Counted from the stretch's first letter, positions 16,413 to 24,012 are shown. The stretch: DNA of 64,000 nt from Piscibacillus sp052246295 (GCA_052246295.1 JBQQCO010000005.1); one strand, 5' to 3'. A program made the numbers and translations. The notes: generated by a model from the sequence alone, not told the origin.

Positions 16413-17801
16413 ATGACACCAGATCAAATTGGATTTGCCTTGTTATATTTAGGTTTATTTTTATTAATAGGAAAATGGATTCGAGTAAAATCAAAAGTAC
16501 TACAAAATTTATTCCTCCCCTCCTCTGTTATTGCAGGGTTCTTAGCATTATTATTAGGACCACAGGTATTGGGTAACTTTTTTGATGGTGGTTTCTGGAG
16601 TACAGGGGTAGTAACAGATGAAGTTACACAAGTTTGGGAAACCTTACCTGGATTGCTTATTAATATTGTTTTTGCGACATTATTCTTAGGTACGATTTTA
16701 CCTAACCTAAAAAAGGTTTGGGATATTGGTGGACCACAACTTGCGTTTGGCTGGACGTTAGGTTGGGGGCAATATGTATTTGGAATTTTGTTGGCATTAT
16801 TAGTACTAGGACCTTTCTTCGGTCTTCCTCCAATGGTAGGTGCGTTAATTGAAGTTGGTTTTGAAGGTGGTCATGGTACAGCAGCAGGTCTACAAGGTAC
16901 TTTTGAAGAGATGGACTTTGCTGAAGCGTATGATTTAGCAATTGGACTTGCGACAATCGGTATTCTCTCAGGTGTAATTATAGGAATTATTATGATTAAC
17001 TGGGGAGTGCGTAAACAAAAAACGGAAGTTATCAAGGATACTGATGAAACGTCTGCAACTCAACGAGCTGGGATTATTGAATTTGAGAACCGTGAACCAG
17101 CTGCCAAAATGACAGTTAGACCTGAATCAATTGAGCCGTTATCGTTACATTTTGCTATTATCGGACTCGCAATTTTAGTAGGTTACTTCATTTTAGAAGC
17201 ACTCATTTGGTTAGAAGCAACTATAATCGGAACTGACCTTATGACCTATGTTCCATTATTCCCATTAGCGATGATTGGTGGAATTCTTGTACAATTGTTT
17301 TTTACAAAAATGGATTATACCAATATTTTAGATCGCCGAATGGTTATGAGAATACAAGGGCTAGCATTAGATGTTTTAATATTAGCTGCCATTGCGACAG
17401 TTTCGCTTGAAGTCATTGGTCGAAATATTGTTCCGTTCTTATTATTAGCTCTAGTAGGGATCCTATGGAATGTATTTGGTTTCTTTGTTTTGGCACCTAG
17501 AATGATTCCAACTTATTGGTTAGAAAGAGCCATTGGTGACTTTGGACAGTCGATGGGGATTACAGCTACTGGTTTACTCCTAATGCGTGTGGCTGACCCA
17601 GAGGCAAAATCACCATCATTTGAAGGTTTTGGTTATAAACAGCTCATTTTTGAACCATTCTTAGGTGGTGGTTTAGTAACAGCCTTATCAGTACCGTTAA
17701 TCTTTCAGTTTGGACCAGTGCCGTTCTTGATTTTCTCTGTTGTCATGTTAGCGATTGGTATTCTGGTTGGACTATTTCATTTTGGTAAAAAAACAGCATG
17801 A
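16413..17801 (+). CDS. Sodium/glutamate symporter, GltS family
   Basis: A 462-residue polytopic membrane protein with about ten hydrophobic segments in two inverted halves. Both halves carry glycine-rich re-entrant loops: EGGHGTAAG near residue 153 and GDFGQSMGITATGLLL near 378, the GltS-family signatures that line the sodium and glutamate sites. A charged cytoplasmic linker (about residues 192-238) joins the halves. It imports glutamate with sodium, which would suit a halotolerant cell that accumulates glutamate; that role is inference. AAAGGAGAT sets the ATG. The transcript ends in a strong bidirectional terminator. Confidence 0.88.
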   Translation: MTPDQIGFALLYLGLFLLIGKWIRVKSKVLQNLFLPSSVIAGFLALLLGPQVLGNFFDGGFWSTGVVTDEVTQVWETLPGLLINIVFATLFLGTILPNLKKVWDIGGPQLAFGWTLGWGQYVFGILLALLVLGPFFGLPPMVGALIEVGFEGGHGTAAGLQGTFEEMDFAEAYDLAIGLATIGILSGVIIGIIMINWGVRKQKTEVIKDTDETSATQRAGIIEFENREPAAKMTVRPESIEPLSLHFAIIGLAILVGYFILEALIWLEATIIGTDLMTYVPLFPLAMIGGILVQLFFTKMDYTNILDRRMVMRIQGLALDVLILAAIATVSLEVIGRNIVPFLLLALVGILWNVFGFFVLAPRMIPTYWLERAIGDFGQSMGITATGLLLMRVADPEAKSPSFEGFGYKQLIFEPFLGGGLVTALSVPLIFQFGPVPFLIFSVVMLAIGILVGLFHFGKKTA

Positions 17802-17806
17802 GCACA

Positions 17807-17844
17807 ATAAAATCCCGTTGGATAGCACCAACGGGATTTTATTA
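17807..17844. terminator. Bidirectional terminator between gltS-type gene and a convergent gene
   Basis: A perfect 13-bp stem AAAATCCCGTTGG/CCAACGGGATTTT with an ATAGCA loop. It has A- and T-runs on both sides and serves both converging genes. Confidence 0.93.
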
Positions 17845-18186
17845 GTTTATTTTAGAACGTAAAATTGTTGGAATTACTTTGGAAGCTTCTCGTTTGTCTC
17901 CCATTTCGCCGATTAGTTTAGATAGTTCTTGTTTCATTTGTTCTTCTATCCAAGAAATATCATTAACCTCTTTTATCTTAATATCTATATCCTCAACCTG
18001 ATCAACATAAAACTCACAACTATAGTCACGACCTCTTTTCAACTTAACATAACCAATATGTTCCGAGCCCTGGTGCGTAATATGTGTAGTTTTAGCAATC
18101 ACTGTCTGCTTATCAATAGTCTCGGTCATCTGTGTAACTCGATCTTGATGTTCATTTGTGTAATGCTGAACATTTAATTTATTCAT
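17842..18186 (-). CDS. Hypothetical protein
   Basis: A 114-residue soluble protein with no recognised family. It is hydrophilic: the N-terminal half is rich in H, T and Q, the middle (residues 50-70) has a short beta-rich KLKRGRDYSCEFYVDQ stretch, and the C-terminal part is helical and basic. The frame opens 13 codons earlier, but TGGAGGTTATT just ahead of the ATG at 18186 supports the shorter form. The gene is alone, convergent with gltS. Confidence 0.55.
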   Translation of the reverse strand: MNKLNVQHYTNEHQDRVTQMTETIDKQTVIAKTTHITHQGSEHIGYVKLKRGRDYSCEFYVDQVEDIDIKIKEVNDISWIEEQMKQELSKLIGEMGDKREASKVIPTILRSKIN

Positions 18187-18271
18187 AATAACCTCCAACA
18201 ATCTGACTGGCCTCTTAGGACCCATTAATACTATTATAACCTATTTCAAACAAAAATGTTGGATTATTGAT

Positions 18272-18673
18272 TTATTCTTCTTCGCAGAACATAAACCGAT
18301 TTCCTTCACAATCTTCTATCGTGAAAAACTTCAAGCCTTCCTCCCCTTCTATAGGTGAAATAATCTTTATATTTTTTTGTAGCACCTTTTCATATGTGGC
18401 TTCAATATCTTCAGTGTCAAATAAAAATAAATGATTTGAACTTGGATTTAATTCCCTTCTATGCATGCTATCGAGAATAAGCTCGGTATTATTTAAAGAG
18501 ATAGAATAAATTGTTTTAATATTAGCATCAGTGCTGTTTATAAATTGATCGTCCTGAGGTAAATCAAGTAACTCTCGATACCATTTCACAGCTCTTGGCA
18601 TGTTTTCAACCATCACAAACACACCACCTACATTGGTTTTTACTGAACTCTTAACATCATCCAAAGCACTCAC
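18272..18673 (-). CDS. VOC-superfamily (glyoxalase/bleomycin-resistance-like) protein
   Basis: A 133-residue protein with the paired beta-alpha-beta-beta-beta fold of vicinal-oxygen-chelate proteins: VGGVFVMVENMPRAVKWYRELL at the start of the first module and FTIEDCEGNRFMFCE at the end of the second. The latter holds a glutamate often used as a metal ligand. The usual first-module histidine is replaced by other residues, so metal binding is doubtful. The start is GTG behind GGAATGGAG. No functional partner lies next to it. Confidence 0.75.
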   Translation of the reverse strand: MSALDDVKSSVKTNVGGVFVMVENMPRAVKWYRELLDLPQDDQFINSTDANIKTIYSISLNNTELILDSMHRRELNPSSNHLFLFDTEDIEATYEKVLQKNIKIISPIEGEEGLKFFTIEDCEGNRFMFCEEE

Positions 18674-18805
18674 TCCATTCCTAGTTATACTATTAAATTA
18701 TTCAACAATATAGCTATTTAATCCTCTTTTCTCTAGGTTATGTCACGGCCTTAATGAGCTTTTTAACATAGTTATAATATATAAACTAGTTTTGGAGGAT
18801 GTGTG

Positions 18806-19071
18806 ATGCTGCTTAAATTTTGCTATCTTGGTTATCGATACTGTGGCCCAGGCTGTAAAGGTCCGGGAAAACCAATAAATCGAGTTGATGTTGCTTGTAG
18901 ACAGCATGATGCTTGTTATGAGCGAAATCAGACACGAAGTATGAGAGTAAAGTGTGATGATGATTCATGAATCAATTAAAAACTTTTATGACTTCTAAAA
19001 CAAGAGAAGGACGCCATGCGAGGCATATGTATAACGCAATGAGCCTAACTCGTCTTTTTCACAGATTATAA
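18806..19071 (+). pseudogene. Phospholipase A2-like small protein, one frameshift
   Basis: An ATG behind TTTGGAGGAT begins a 54-codon frame ending at 18970. It contains YLGYRYCGPGCKGPGKPIN and then VDVACRQHDACYE, the calcium-loop and His-Asp catalytic motifs (CGPGC-G...D-AC--HD-CY) shared by bacterial and parvoviral phospholipase A2-like domains. After one missing base near 18964 the neighbouring frame continues seamlessly (FMNQLKTFMTSKTREGR) to a stop at 19069-19071. The intended product would be about 88 residues with no signal peptide. All catalytic residues precede the frameshift. It could be a sequencing error or a genuine inactivation. Confidence 0.72.
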
Positions 19072-19088
19072 GTAAAAATTATTTAAAA

Positions 19089-19118
19089 GAGCGTTACTAC
19101 TAGAATGTAGAAACGCTC
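19089..19118. terminator. Bidirectional stem-loop terminator
   Basis: The inverted repeat GAGCGTTaCTAC/GTAGaAACGCTC lies between the phospholipase-like frame and the convergent LLM oxidoreductase gene, overlapping the latter's stop codon. Confidence 0.75.
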
Positions 19119-20112
19119 AGCCCTTTATAGCTTCTGCTATAAGTCGATAAGATTTTAACTTTGCCTTAAAGTCATAGATATTTGTAATAATGAGAAATTC
19201 GTCAGTTTGATATAACTTAGATAAAGCTTCAAGTTGTTCTTTTACATAACTCGGAGTTCCGATGATGGCTCGTCTTCTATTTTGTTTAATCTCATCTAGT
19301 TCATCTTGATTATACGTTCGGATTTTAGCATCCTCAATCGTTGGAATGACTGTACTTCTACCTTTCCCGACATTTAATAACCATAAATCTTGGCTCAATG
19401 CCAATTCTTCAGCTTCTTCTTGAGTCTCAGCACACACGATAAAGATACATACATTGGTTTTAGGTTCTTGTAGAGAAACGGAGGCTTTGAAACGTTCCCG
19501 ATATGTTCGAATAGCTTCTTCACCATGGTTCGCATTAATAAAGTGTCCATATGTAAAGCCAACACCGTTAATTGCCGCATGTTTAGCGCCTCGTTCTGAA
19601 ACTCCTAACACCCACATCTCTGGATTACTTTCTACTTTAGGCCCCGCTTTTATGCCACGGTATGCATGGTCACTAGGAAATGACTGATGAATGAACGATT
19701 GTAATTCAGAAACTTGTCTTGAAAAGGCACTTAAACTTTTGTGAGTTCCATCAGTAAGTGCTCTTCTTACTTTTTCTGGTCCACCAGGTGAACGTCCAAC
19801 TCCAAGATCAATTCGTCCAGGATAAAACGCTGAGAGCATTTTAAAATTTTCCGCTACTTTTAATGGACTATATTGGGGTAATAAAACTCCCCCAGAACCA
19901 ATACGTATGCTTTTAGTATTGGATGCAAGTTGGCCAATCATAATCTCTGGTGATGTACAGGATAAACCTGTTGTACTATGGTGTTCAGCAACCCAGTATC
20001 GATGATAACCTAACTTCTCAACTTCTATCGCAAGTTTAATTGAATTCTGTAATGCGTCTTCAGCTGATTGTCCTTTTGAAACTGGTGACTGATCTAAAAC
20101 ACTTATTTTCAC
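19117..20112 (-). CDS. LLM-class flavin-dependent oxidoreductase (luciferase-like)
   Basis: A 331-residue TIM-barrel protein of the bacterial-luciferase-like family. Family signatures are LGYHRYWVAEHHS near residue 40, GSGGVLLPQYSPLKVAENF near 73-91 and PGRIDLGVGRSPGG near 99-112, as in the MsnO8/YceB-type monooxygenases that use reduced FMN. The substrate is unknown. The gene starts with GTG at 20112, which overlaps the last codon of the Nudix reading frame, so both were built as one operon. The upstream partner is now interrupted by a stop codon. Confidence 0.85.
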   Translation of the reverse strand: MKISVLDQSPVSKGQSAEDALQNSIKLAIEVEKLGYHRYWVAEHHSTTGLSCTSPEIMIGQLASNTKSIRIGSGGVLLPQYSPLKVAENFKMLSAFYPGRIDLGVGRSPGGPEKVRRALTDGTHKSLSAFSRQVSELQSFIHQSFPSDHAYRGIKAGPKVESNPEMWVLGVSERGAKHAAINGVGFTYGHFINANHGEEAIRTYRERFKASVSLQEPKTNVCIFIVCAETQEEAEELALSQDLWLLNVGKGRSTVIPTIEDAKIRTYNQDELDEIKQNRRRAIIGTPSYVKEQLEALSKLYQTDEFLIITNIYDFKAKLKSYRLIAEAIKG

Positions 20113-20558
20113 ATCTTTAACCCTTTCGTATCTTTAATTAAACCTTTTAACATTCCTTGAAGCAATGCAAAACATAGTTCAGAGTCATCAATAAAGCCCT
20201 TTTTTATTTTAGAAAATATCTCTTCAATTGGCATTTTAATAACTTCTATCTTCTCATGGCTTTCAAGTGATTGTCCAACATATTCAAATAAATCTTCAGT
20301 GTAATAAACATATGTTACTTCATTTGAAATCCATGAAGCTGGTCTTAATTAACCTAAATAGGATAGTTTAGCACATCTAAAGCCGGTTTCTTCTAGAAAT
20401 TCTCTTTTTGTCGCTTCTTCTAGGTCCTCTGCATGATTGACTCCTCCACCTGGTAACTGGATCGTATAATCATTAATCGGATTTCTAAACTGATTTATTA
20501 AAATATAATTTTGTTGATCTTTAGCTAGTACTACTACGGATGAATTATTTTTAGTCAT
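20109..20558 (-). pseudogene. Nudix hydrolase interrupted by an in-frame stop
   Basis: The ATG at 20558 follows GAGGAGGAGAG. The protein has a complete Nudix box (GGVNHAEDLEEATKREFLEE then TGF) near residues 37-60, needed for magnesium-dependent pyrophosphate cleavage. After KLSYLG an in-frame TAA occurs, yet the same frame continues with matching sequence (LRPASWISNEVTYVYYTEDL) to a natural stop at 20109 that overlaps the next gene's start. Full length would be about 149 residues. A single nonsense codon therefore splits it; the truncated 69-residue piece still holds the box but lacks the C-terminal helices. Confidence 0.8.
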
Positions 20559-20612
20559 TTGACTCTCCTCCTCTCTTAGTTTAATTCTACAATTAACAAG
20601 TACAGTCCTTTT

Positions 20613-20634
20613 TTCAAACAAACGTTTGTTTGAA
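20613..20634. promoter_or_regulatory. Perfect 22-bp palindrome upstream of the Nudix-LLM operon
   Basis: TTCAAACAAAC followed by its exact reverse complement, centred between 20623 and 20624, 55-76 bases upstream of the Nudix start. Perfect palindromes of this size near a promoter usually bind a dimeric repressor such as TetR or QacR types. No regulator gene lies next to it. A nearly identical 22-mer lies inside dynA (37685-37706), so an origin by duplication is also possible. Confidence 0.5.
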
Positions 20635-20707
20635 TTTTTCTTCTCATAATTCTTTACCTTAAACAAACACTATAGACACGCGAAAAATAAACTCTGGAGG
20701 TATCGAC

Positions 20708-20968
20708 ATGAATGAAGAAAAAGACCGTATTACAATTCAAGATGAACATGGAGATGAACGTGAGCTAATTGTAGAAGCCTTATTTGATATGGAAGAGGAT
20801 TCTTATGCCTTGCTAAAAGATGATCACGATACGTTATTAATGAGAATTGAACAAGATGGTGATGATCAATATTTAGTACCAATTGATGATCCTGAAGTTA
20901 GAGATTCAATCTTAGATGCCTATGAAATTGCTCTTGAAGCGGCTCCAGGTGATAACGAAGACTTTTAA
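20708..20968 (+). CDS. DUF1292 (YrzB-like) small acidic protein
   Basis: An 86-residue, strongly acidic protein of the DUF1292 family (YrzB-like). It shows the usual N-terminal beta motif (ITIQDEHGDERELIVEALFDME), the YALLKDDH strand and the acidic C-terminus. Relatives are conserved single-domain Firmicute proteins without an assigned function. CTGGAGG precedes the ATG. A second short secreted-protein gene starts 17 bases downstream and is probably co-transcribed. Confidence 0.82.
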   Translation: MNEEKDRITIQDEHGDERELIVEALFDMEEDSYALLKDDHDTLLMRIEQDGDDQYLVPIDDPEVRDSILDAYEIALEAAPGDNEDF

Positions 20969-20985
20969 AGATTGAGGGGATATTA

Positions 20986-21393
20986 TTGAATTTATTACTG
21001 CCGTTGATTGTTTCAATTTCATTCTTTACTTCTCCTGTAAACACAGACGTTACACAAGTTGAGATTTTTGATATTGAAACTGAACAAGTTGTTAAAACAG
21101 TTCCTACAACAGCATGTATTCAGAGTGAGGTTGAGAATTATATTGATAGCATTTATGACATTTTTAAAGGAGTTAACCCAGTTGGTGAAACTGGCTTTAT
21201 GGTGAAAATACCTTTAGACCCAACAATCACAATTGATAATGAATGGTTACAATCTGAAGTTGATACTGTTATTATTATTCAACCAGAAAATGAAGACCCA
21301 TACTTGTTAACTTTCGATGAAAATAACCGTCCAAGGGTGTTCTTATTTGATTCGCCAATTGAGGGTTTGTTAGAACAGTTAGAATACCCATAG
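20986..21393 (+). CDS. Predicted secreted or membrane-tethered protein, unknown
   Basis: A 135-residue protein starting at a TTG behind GAGGGGAT. The first 18 residues (MNLLLPLIVSISFFTSPV) are hydrophobic and could be a signal peptide although no basic N-region is present. The rest is acidic with beta-strand character and includes TTACIQSEVENYI and a PLDPTITIDN segment. No family was recognised with confidence. It follows the DUF1292 gene and ends in a strong terminator. Confidence 0.6.
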   Translation: MNLLLPLIVSISFFTSPVNTDVTQVEIFDIETEQVVKTVPTTACIQSEVENYIDSIYDIFKGVNPVGETGFMVKIPLDPTITIDNEWLQSEVDTVIIIQPENEDPYLLTFDENNRPRVFLFDSPIEGLLEQLEYP

Positions 21394-21424
21394 AAAAACC
21401 GCTCAGTGGATGAGCGGTTTTATA
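21394..21424. terminator. Bidirectional terminator
   Basis: An 11-bp stem AAAACCGCTCA/TGAGCGGTTTT with a GTGGA loop, between the secreted-protein gene and the convergent DUF3307 gene, whose stop it overlaps. Confidence 0.92.
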
Positions 21425-22253
21425 ATCGGCTTGCTAAGTACCCAAATATGATTCCTATAATCATACTTAATAATGATCCAATTAAATAATATTCAGCGAA
21501 CCTTTTGTCATCGAATTGCTTAAAACGAGTGATTGATTTAATGGCCAATATGATTGTAATGCCCATCACCTGACCTGAGAATACAAACATCATGATTAAT
21601 GTTCGTTCTAACATACCAATATAACGGCCTATTTTGTGATGGCTATCAGGGTAAGAGGTTTTACTCTTTGTAACTACTGTATGTGTTAATGATTCTTCTT
21701 GATTTGGTTCTTGGCGATCCACTTCCTCTTCTACAATTTGTTCAAACGTGTTTGGGGGAGCAATTTTTCCCAGAACAATTTGTAGAAAGTGAGAGGCGAC
21801 GATGGTGTTTAAATAAAATAAAATTAATAAGCTTAACCAATAGTTGGCAGCCGGATTGGAAATGATATTAGACTCCATTAAGTATAAAGTTGGAATCACT
21901 ATAATTAAGATGTGTAATAGTTGATCACCTATAAAGGTTATAGCCTTCCATTTTTGTGAAGTGACCTGCTGATCTAGGTGGTATTTAGCTGCGTCTATCT
22001 CAAAATGTGTCACTGTTATTAAAAGAACTATAACGAATAGTGATAGTATATTTAATAGATTAATAGATTGAATGAATATCATTCCAACTAATATAAAAGC
22101 TATATAGGTTACGAAGTGAATGAAAGCATGCTTTATCAGCGCTTTACGCCTTACTTTGTTTTCATGGCTTTTTCGACCTTCAATCAGCTTGTCACTTTGA
22201 AAAGTAAAGTCTGCTAAGAAATGTGCTAGTATCAGTAATAATGCATAAGTCAT
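21420..22253 (-). CDS. DUF3307 integral membrane protein
   Basis: A 277-residue membrane protein of the DUF3307 family. The family hallmark HFLADFTFQSDKLI at residues 11-24 and the KHAFIHF motif near 40 lie in the N-terminal part, which has four predicted helices. A charged loop (about 165-205, rich in E and Q) is followed by two or three more helices to the C-terminus. It starts 14 bases downstream of the SatD gene, so the pair is one transcript. DUF3307 and SatD genes are often neighbours in Firmicutes and the function of the pair is not established. Confidence 0.85.
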   Translation of the reverse strand: MTYALLLILAHFLADFTFQSDKLIEGRKSHENKVRRKALIKHAFIHFVTYIAFILVGMIFIQSINLLNILSLFVIVLLITVTHFEIDAAKYHLDQQVTSQKWKAITFIGDQLLHILIIVIPTLYLMESNIISNPAANYWLSLLILFYLNTIVASHFLQIVLGKIAPPNTFEQIVEEEVDRQEPNQEESLTHTVVTKSKTSYPDSHHKIGRYIGMLERTLIMMFVFSGQVMGITIILAIKSITRFKQFDDKRFAEYYLIGSLLSMIIGIIFGYLASRL

Positions 22254-22267
22254 AACGACATCCTCAC

Positions 22268-22966
22268 TTAATTTTGTTCTAATTGATTTTGGTGAAAGTC
22301 TAGAAGATTCACTAAACTCTTCTCTGATTCTGCAACTAATTCATGGTTTGCAGCATATAAATGATTACTTACACTTGTTTTAGGTGATTTATACCCGAAC
22401 ATTTTTCCGATTGATTCATAAGTGTCATCTGGATGTTCTTTAACTGCCCTTACAATTTCCTTTTGTTTTTGACTACGTTTATGAATTAATTCATTTATAT
22501 AATAATGTAATGCATTAATTGGGGCGTATGGGAAATCTTCCGTATAAAAATATACTTTATGTTGGTTTGTGATTTCCCATAATTTTGCCTCCCTCTTTCC
22601 CTTTTTCACAATGTCATCTCTTGCATAAATCGCGTTTATAATGGCGCTTCCATTGGCTACATGTATACTACTTTTATTATCCGTATCAATCGTACCAAAA
22701 CCACAACCAATGTAAAATGCGATATTATAACCATTTTCTTCGCAAAATTCATCAATAGCCCTTAATACTTTATAAGAGTGGCCAAACCTCGAAAGAACTC
22801 CAATTAATTCATCACCTTTACGAATGTCAAATGCAATAGTCAATTCATTTGAGAACTGATTATTAAGACAATCTTTTAACTGACCGAGTATTGATTCAAC
22901 GTCATTTAAATTATGTGACTGCGATCGAATCACATCTAACGTCACACACGCGTAATAGTTGGTCAT
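22268..22966 (-). CDS. SatD-family protein with C-terminal HTH
   Basis: A 232-residue SatD-family protein (named after the Streptococcus mutans sat locus). The N-terminal part (1-135) resembles a class III nucleotidyl-cyclase fold by eye: an Asp-containing first strand (VTLDVIRSQS, Asp11), a hairpin FDIRKGDELIGVL (Asp52) and YIGCGFG...NGSAIINAIYARD. The C-terminal part (160-215) contains a helix-turn-helix (DTYESIGKMFGYKSPKTSVSNHL). The start at 22966 follows GGAGGTGTTTGC; an 18-residue longer frame lacks a site. It is the first gene of a two-gene operon with DUF3307 and is preceded by two AGTACA-type inverted repeats. The cyclase comparison is inference. Confidence 0.78.
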   Translation of the reverse strand: MTNYYACVTLDVIRSQSHNLNDVESILGQLKDCLNNQFSNELTIAFDIRKGDELIGVLSRFGHSYKVLRAIDEFCEENGYNIAFYIGCGFGTIDTDNKSSIHVANGSAIINAIYARDDIVKKGKREAKLWEITNQHKVYFYTEDFPYAPINALHYYINELIHKRSQKQKEIVRAVKEHPDDTYESIGKMFGYKSPKTSVSNHLYAANHELVAESEKSLVNLLDFHQNQLEQN

Positions 22967-22984
22967 GCAAACACCTCCATTACA

Positions 22985-23002
22985 TGTACTTTCATCAGTA
23001 CA
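22985..23002. promoter_or_regulatory. Inverted repeat 1 upstream of satD (operator candidate)
   Basis: TGTACT-TTCATC-AGTACA: a perfect 6-bp inverted repeat with a 6-base spacer, 19 bases ahead of the satD start. It shares its half-site with a second repeat 45 bases further upstream, which suggests cooperative binding of a dimeric regulator, possibly SatD itself. Confidence 0.5.
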
Positions 23003-23025
23003 CTTTAAAAACATGGACATCGATT

Positions 23026-23050
23026 AAGTACATATATATTGCGTGTACTT
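23026..23050. promoter_or_regulatory. Inverted repeat 2 upstream of satD (operator candidate)
   Basis: AAGTACA and TGTACTT flank an 11-base AT-rich spacer. The half-site is the same AGTACA/TGTACT as in repeat 1. The region also lies upstream of the divergent DUF2512 gene and could control both. Confidence 0.5.
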
Positions 23051-23134
23051 ATCATAACACATTTACCCACAGTTGTCTAAAGTATAAAAAGAAAAAAATT
23101 AACAACACTATATGGTGAAAGGAGGTAATCTCAA

Positions 23135-23617
23135 ATGAATCATACAAAATTATTGGCGATCAAGTTCATTTCCTGCTTTGTTTTATTATTTCTGATTCTA
23201 GGCTTTGGATATGATGTTTCATTCGGTAATGTACTCATGATTAGTATCGTCTTAACACTTGTTTCTTATTTAGGTGATGCGTTTATTTTACCTAGGACAA
23301 GCAATACAGTTGCAACCATTACAGACTTCGTTTTAGCTTATGTCGTTATCTACTTTATGTTAGGAATCTTAACGGTGGGTGGAGATTTATTTACAGCTTC
23401 ACTTATCTCTGCGGCAGGTGTAACGATCTTTGAGTACTTCTTCCACAAACAAGTACAATCTGAATATAATGAAGCTGAACATGAAGATCATCATGGAGTC
23501 GATCAATACCAATTACAGACGGAGTTTTCTGAAGAACTTGAACCTGATGAATCAGATCTAGACGATGAGTTAAACGAAGATTTTGAAGATGACCCAACAG
23601 ATACAAGAGATCTATAA
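23135..23617 (+). CDS. YndM-family (DUF2512) membrane protein
   Basis: A 160-residue protein with four transmembrane helices (about 8-25, 30-50, 58-78 and 82-102), including the LVSYLGDAFILPR loop typical of the YndM/DUF2512 family, and a long acidic cytoplasmic tail (110-160, rich in E and D). Bacillus relatives are small membrane proteins of unknown role. A full AAAGGAGGT site precedes the ATG. It is divergent from satD and shares its intergenic control region. Confidence 0.82.
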   Translation: MNHTKLLAIKFISCFVLLFLILGFGYDVSFGNVLMISIVLTLVSYLGDAFILPRTSNTVATITDFVLAYVVIYFMLGILTVGGDLFTASLISAAGVTIFEYFFHKQVQSEYNEAEHEDHHGVDQYQLQTEFSEELEPDESDLDDELNEDFEDDPTDTRDL

Positions 23618-23621
23618 CCAT

Positions 23622-23648
23622 TTAAGACGGCTAATTTGCCGTCTTATT
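23622..23648. terminator. Bidirectional terminator
   Basis: A TAAGACGG/CCGTCTTA stem with a CTAATTTG loop between two convergent genes; it overlaps the stop of the DUF1360 gene. Confidence 0.8.
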
Positions 23649-24012
23649 TAGTTTTCAAGAAATCCACTAATTTAACGCCAACACCAACAAAGGTTTCTAA
23701 AATGGCTTGTGCTCCAGCAATTGAAAGTATGAAAATAATGGGTAATGCTATTGAAGGTAAAAATAGATAACCTATTGATAAAAATATTGCACTCCAAACA
23801 CCCGCACACCAATAACAATTCAGTAAATAACCAAACTTAGAGGTTGGAACCTCTTTAGTTTCGATATGTCCATGTTCATCTTTTATCGATTTCTTTTTCA
23901 AAAATGGCTTTCGAATAAATTCTGTAATTTTATCAAAGACGATTAAGTGAGTGAAGCGGTAGCTAGCCAATATAATCATTAAGTAAGTTAACCAGTTAAT
24001 TTCTTGAATCAT
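23644..24012 (-). CDS. DUF1360 (YjcA-like) sporulation-associated membrane protein
   Basis: A 122-residue DUF1360 family member, related to Bacillus YjcA. It has an N-terminal hydrophobic segment with SYRFTHLIVFDKITEFIRKPF, a central FGYLLNCYWCAGVWSAIFL motif (the conserved CxxC within the second helix) and a C-terminal hydrophobic stretch. Relatives are expressed during sporulation, but the mechanism is unknown. AGGGTGAAAG precedes the ATG. Confidence 0.8.
   Translation of the reverse strand: MIQEINWLTYLMIILASYRFTHLIVFDKITEFIRKPFLKKKSIKDEHGHIETKEVPTSKFGYLLNCYWCAGVWSAIFLSIGYLFLPSIALPIIFILSIAGAQAILETFVGVGVKLVDFLKTK

Noticed and set aside
16702..16956. Open frames antisense to gltS and many other long antisense frames (for example 37213-37413, 4498-4737)
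   Set aside because: They lie wholly inside well-supported genes on the other strand, with no start signals and no family resemblance.
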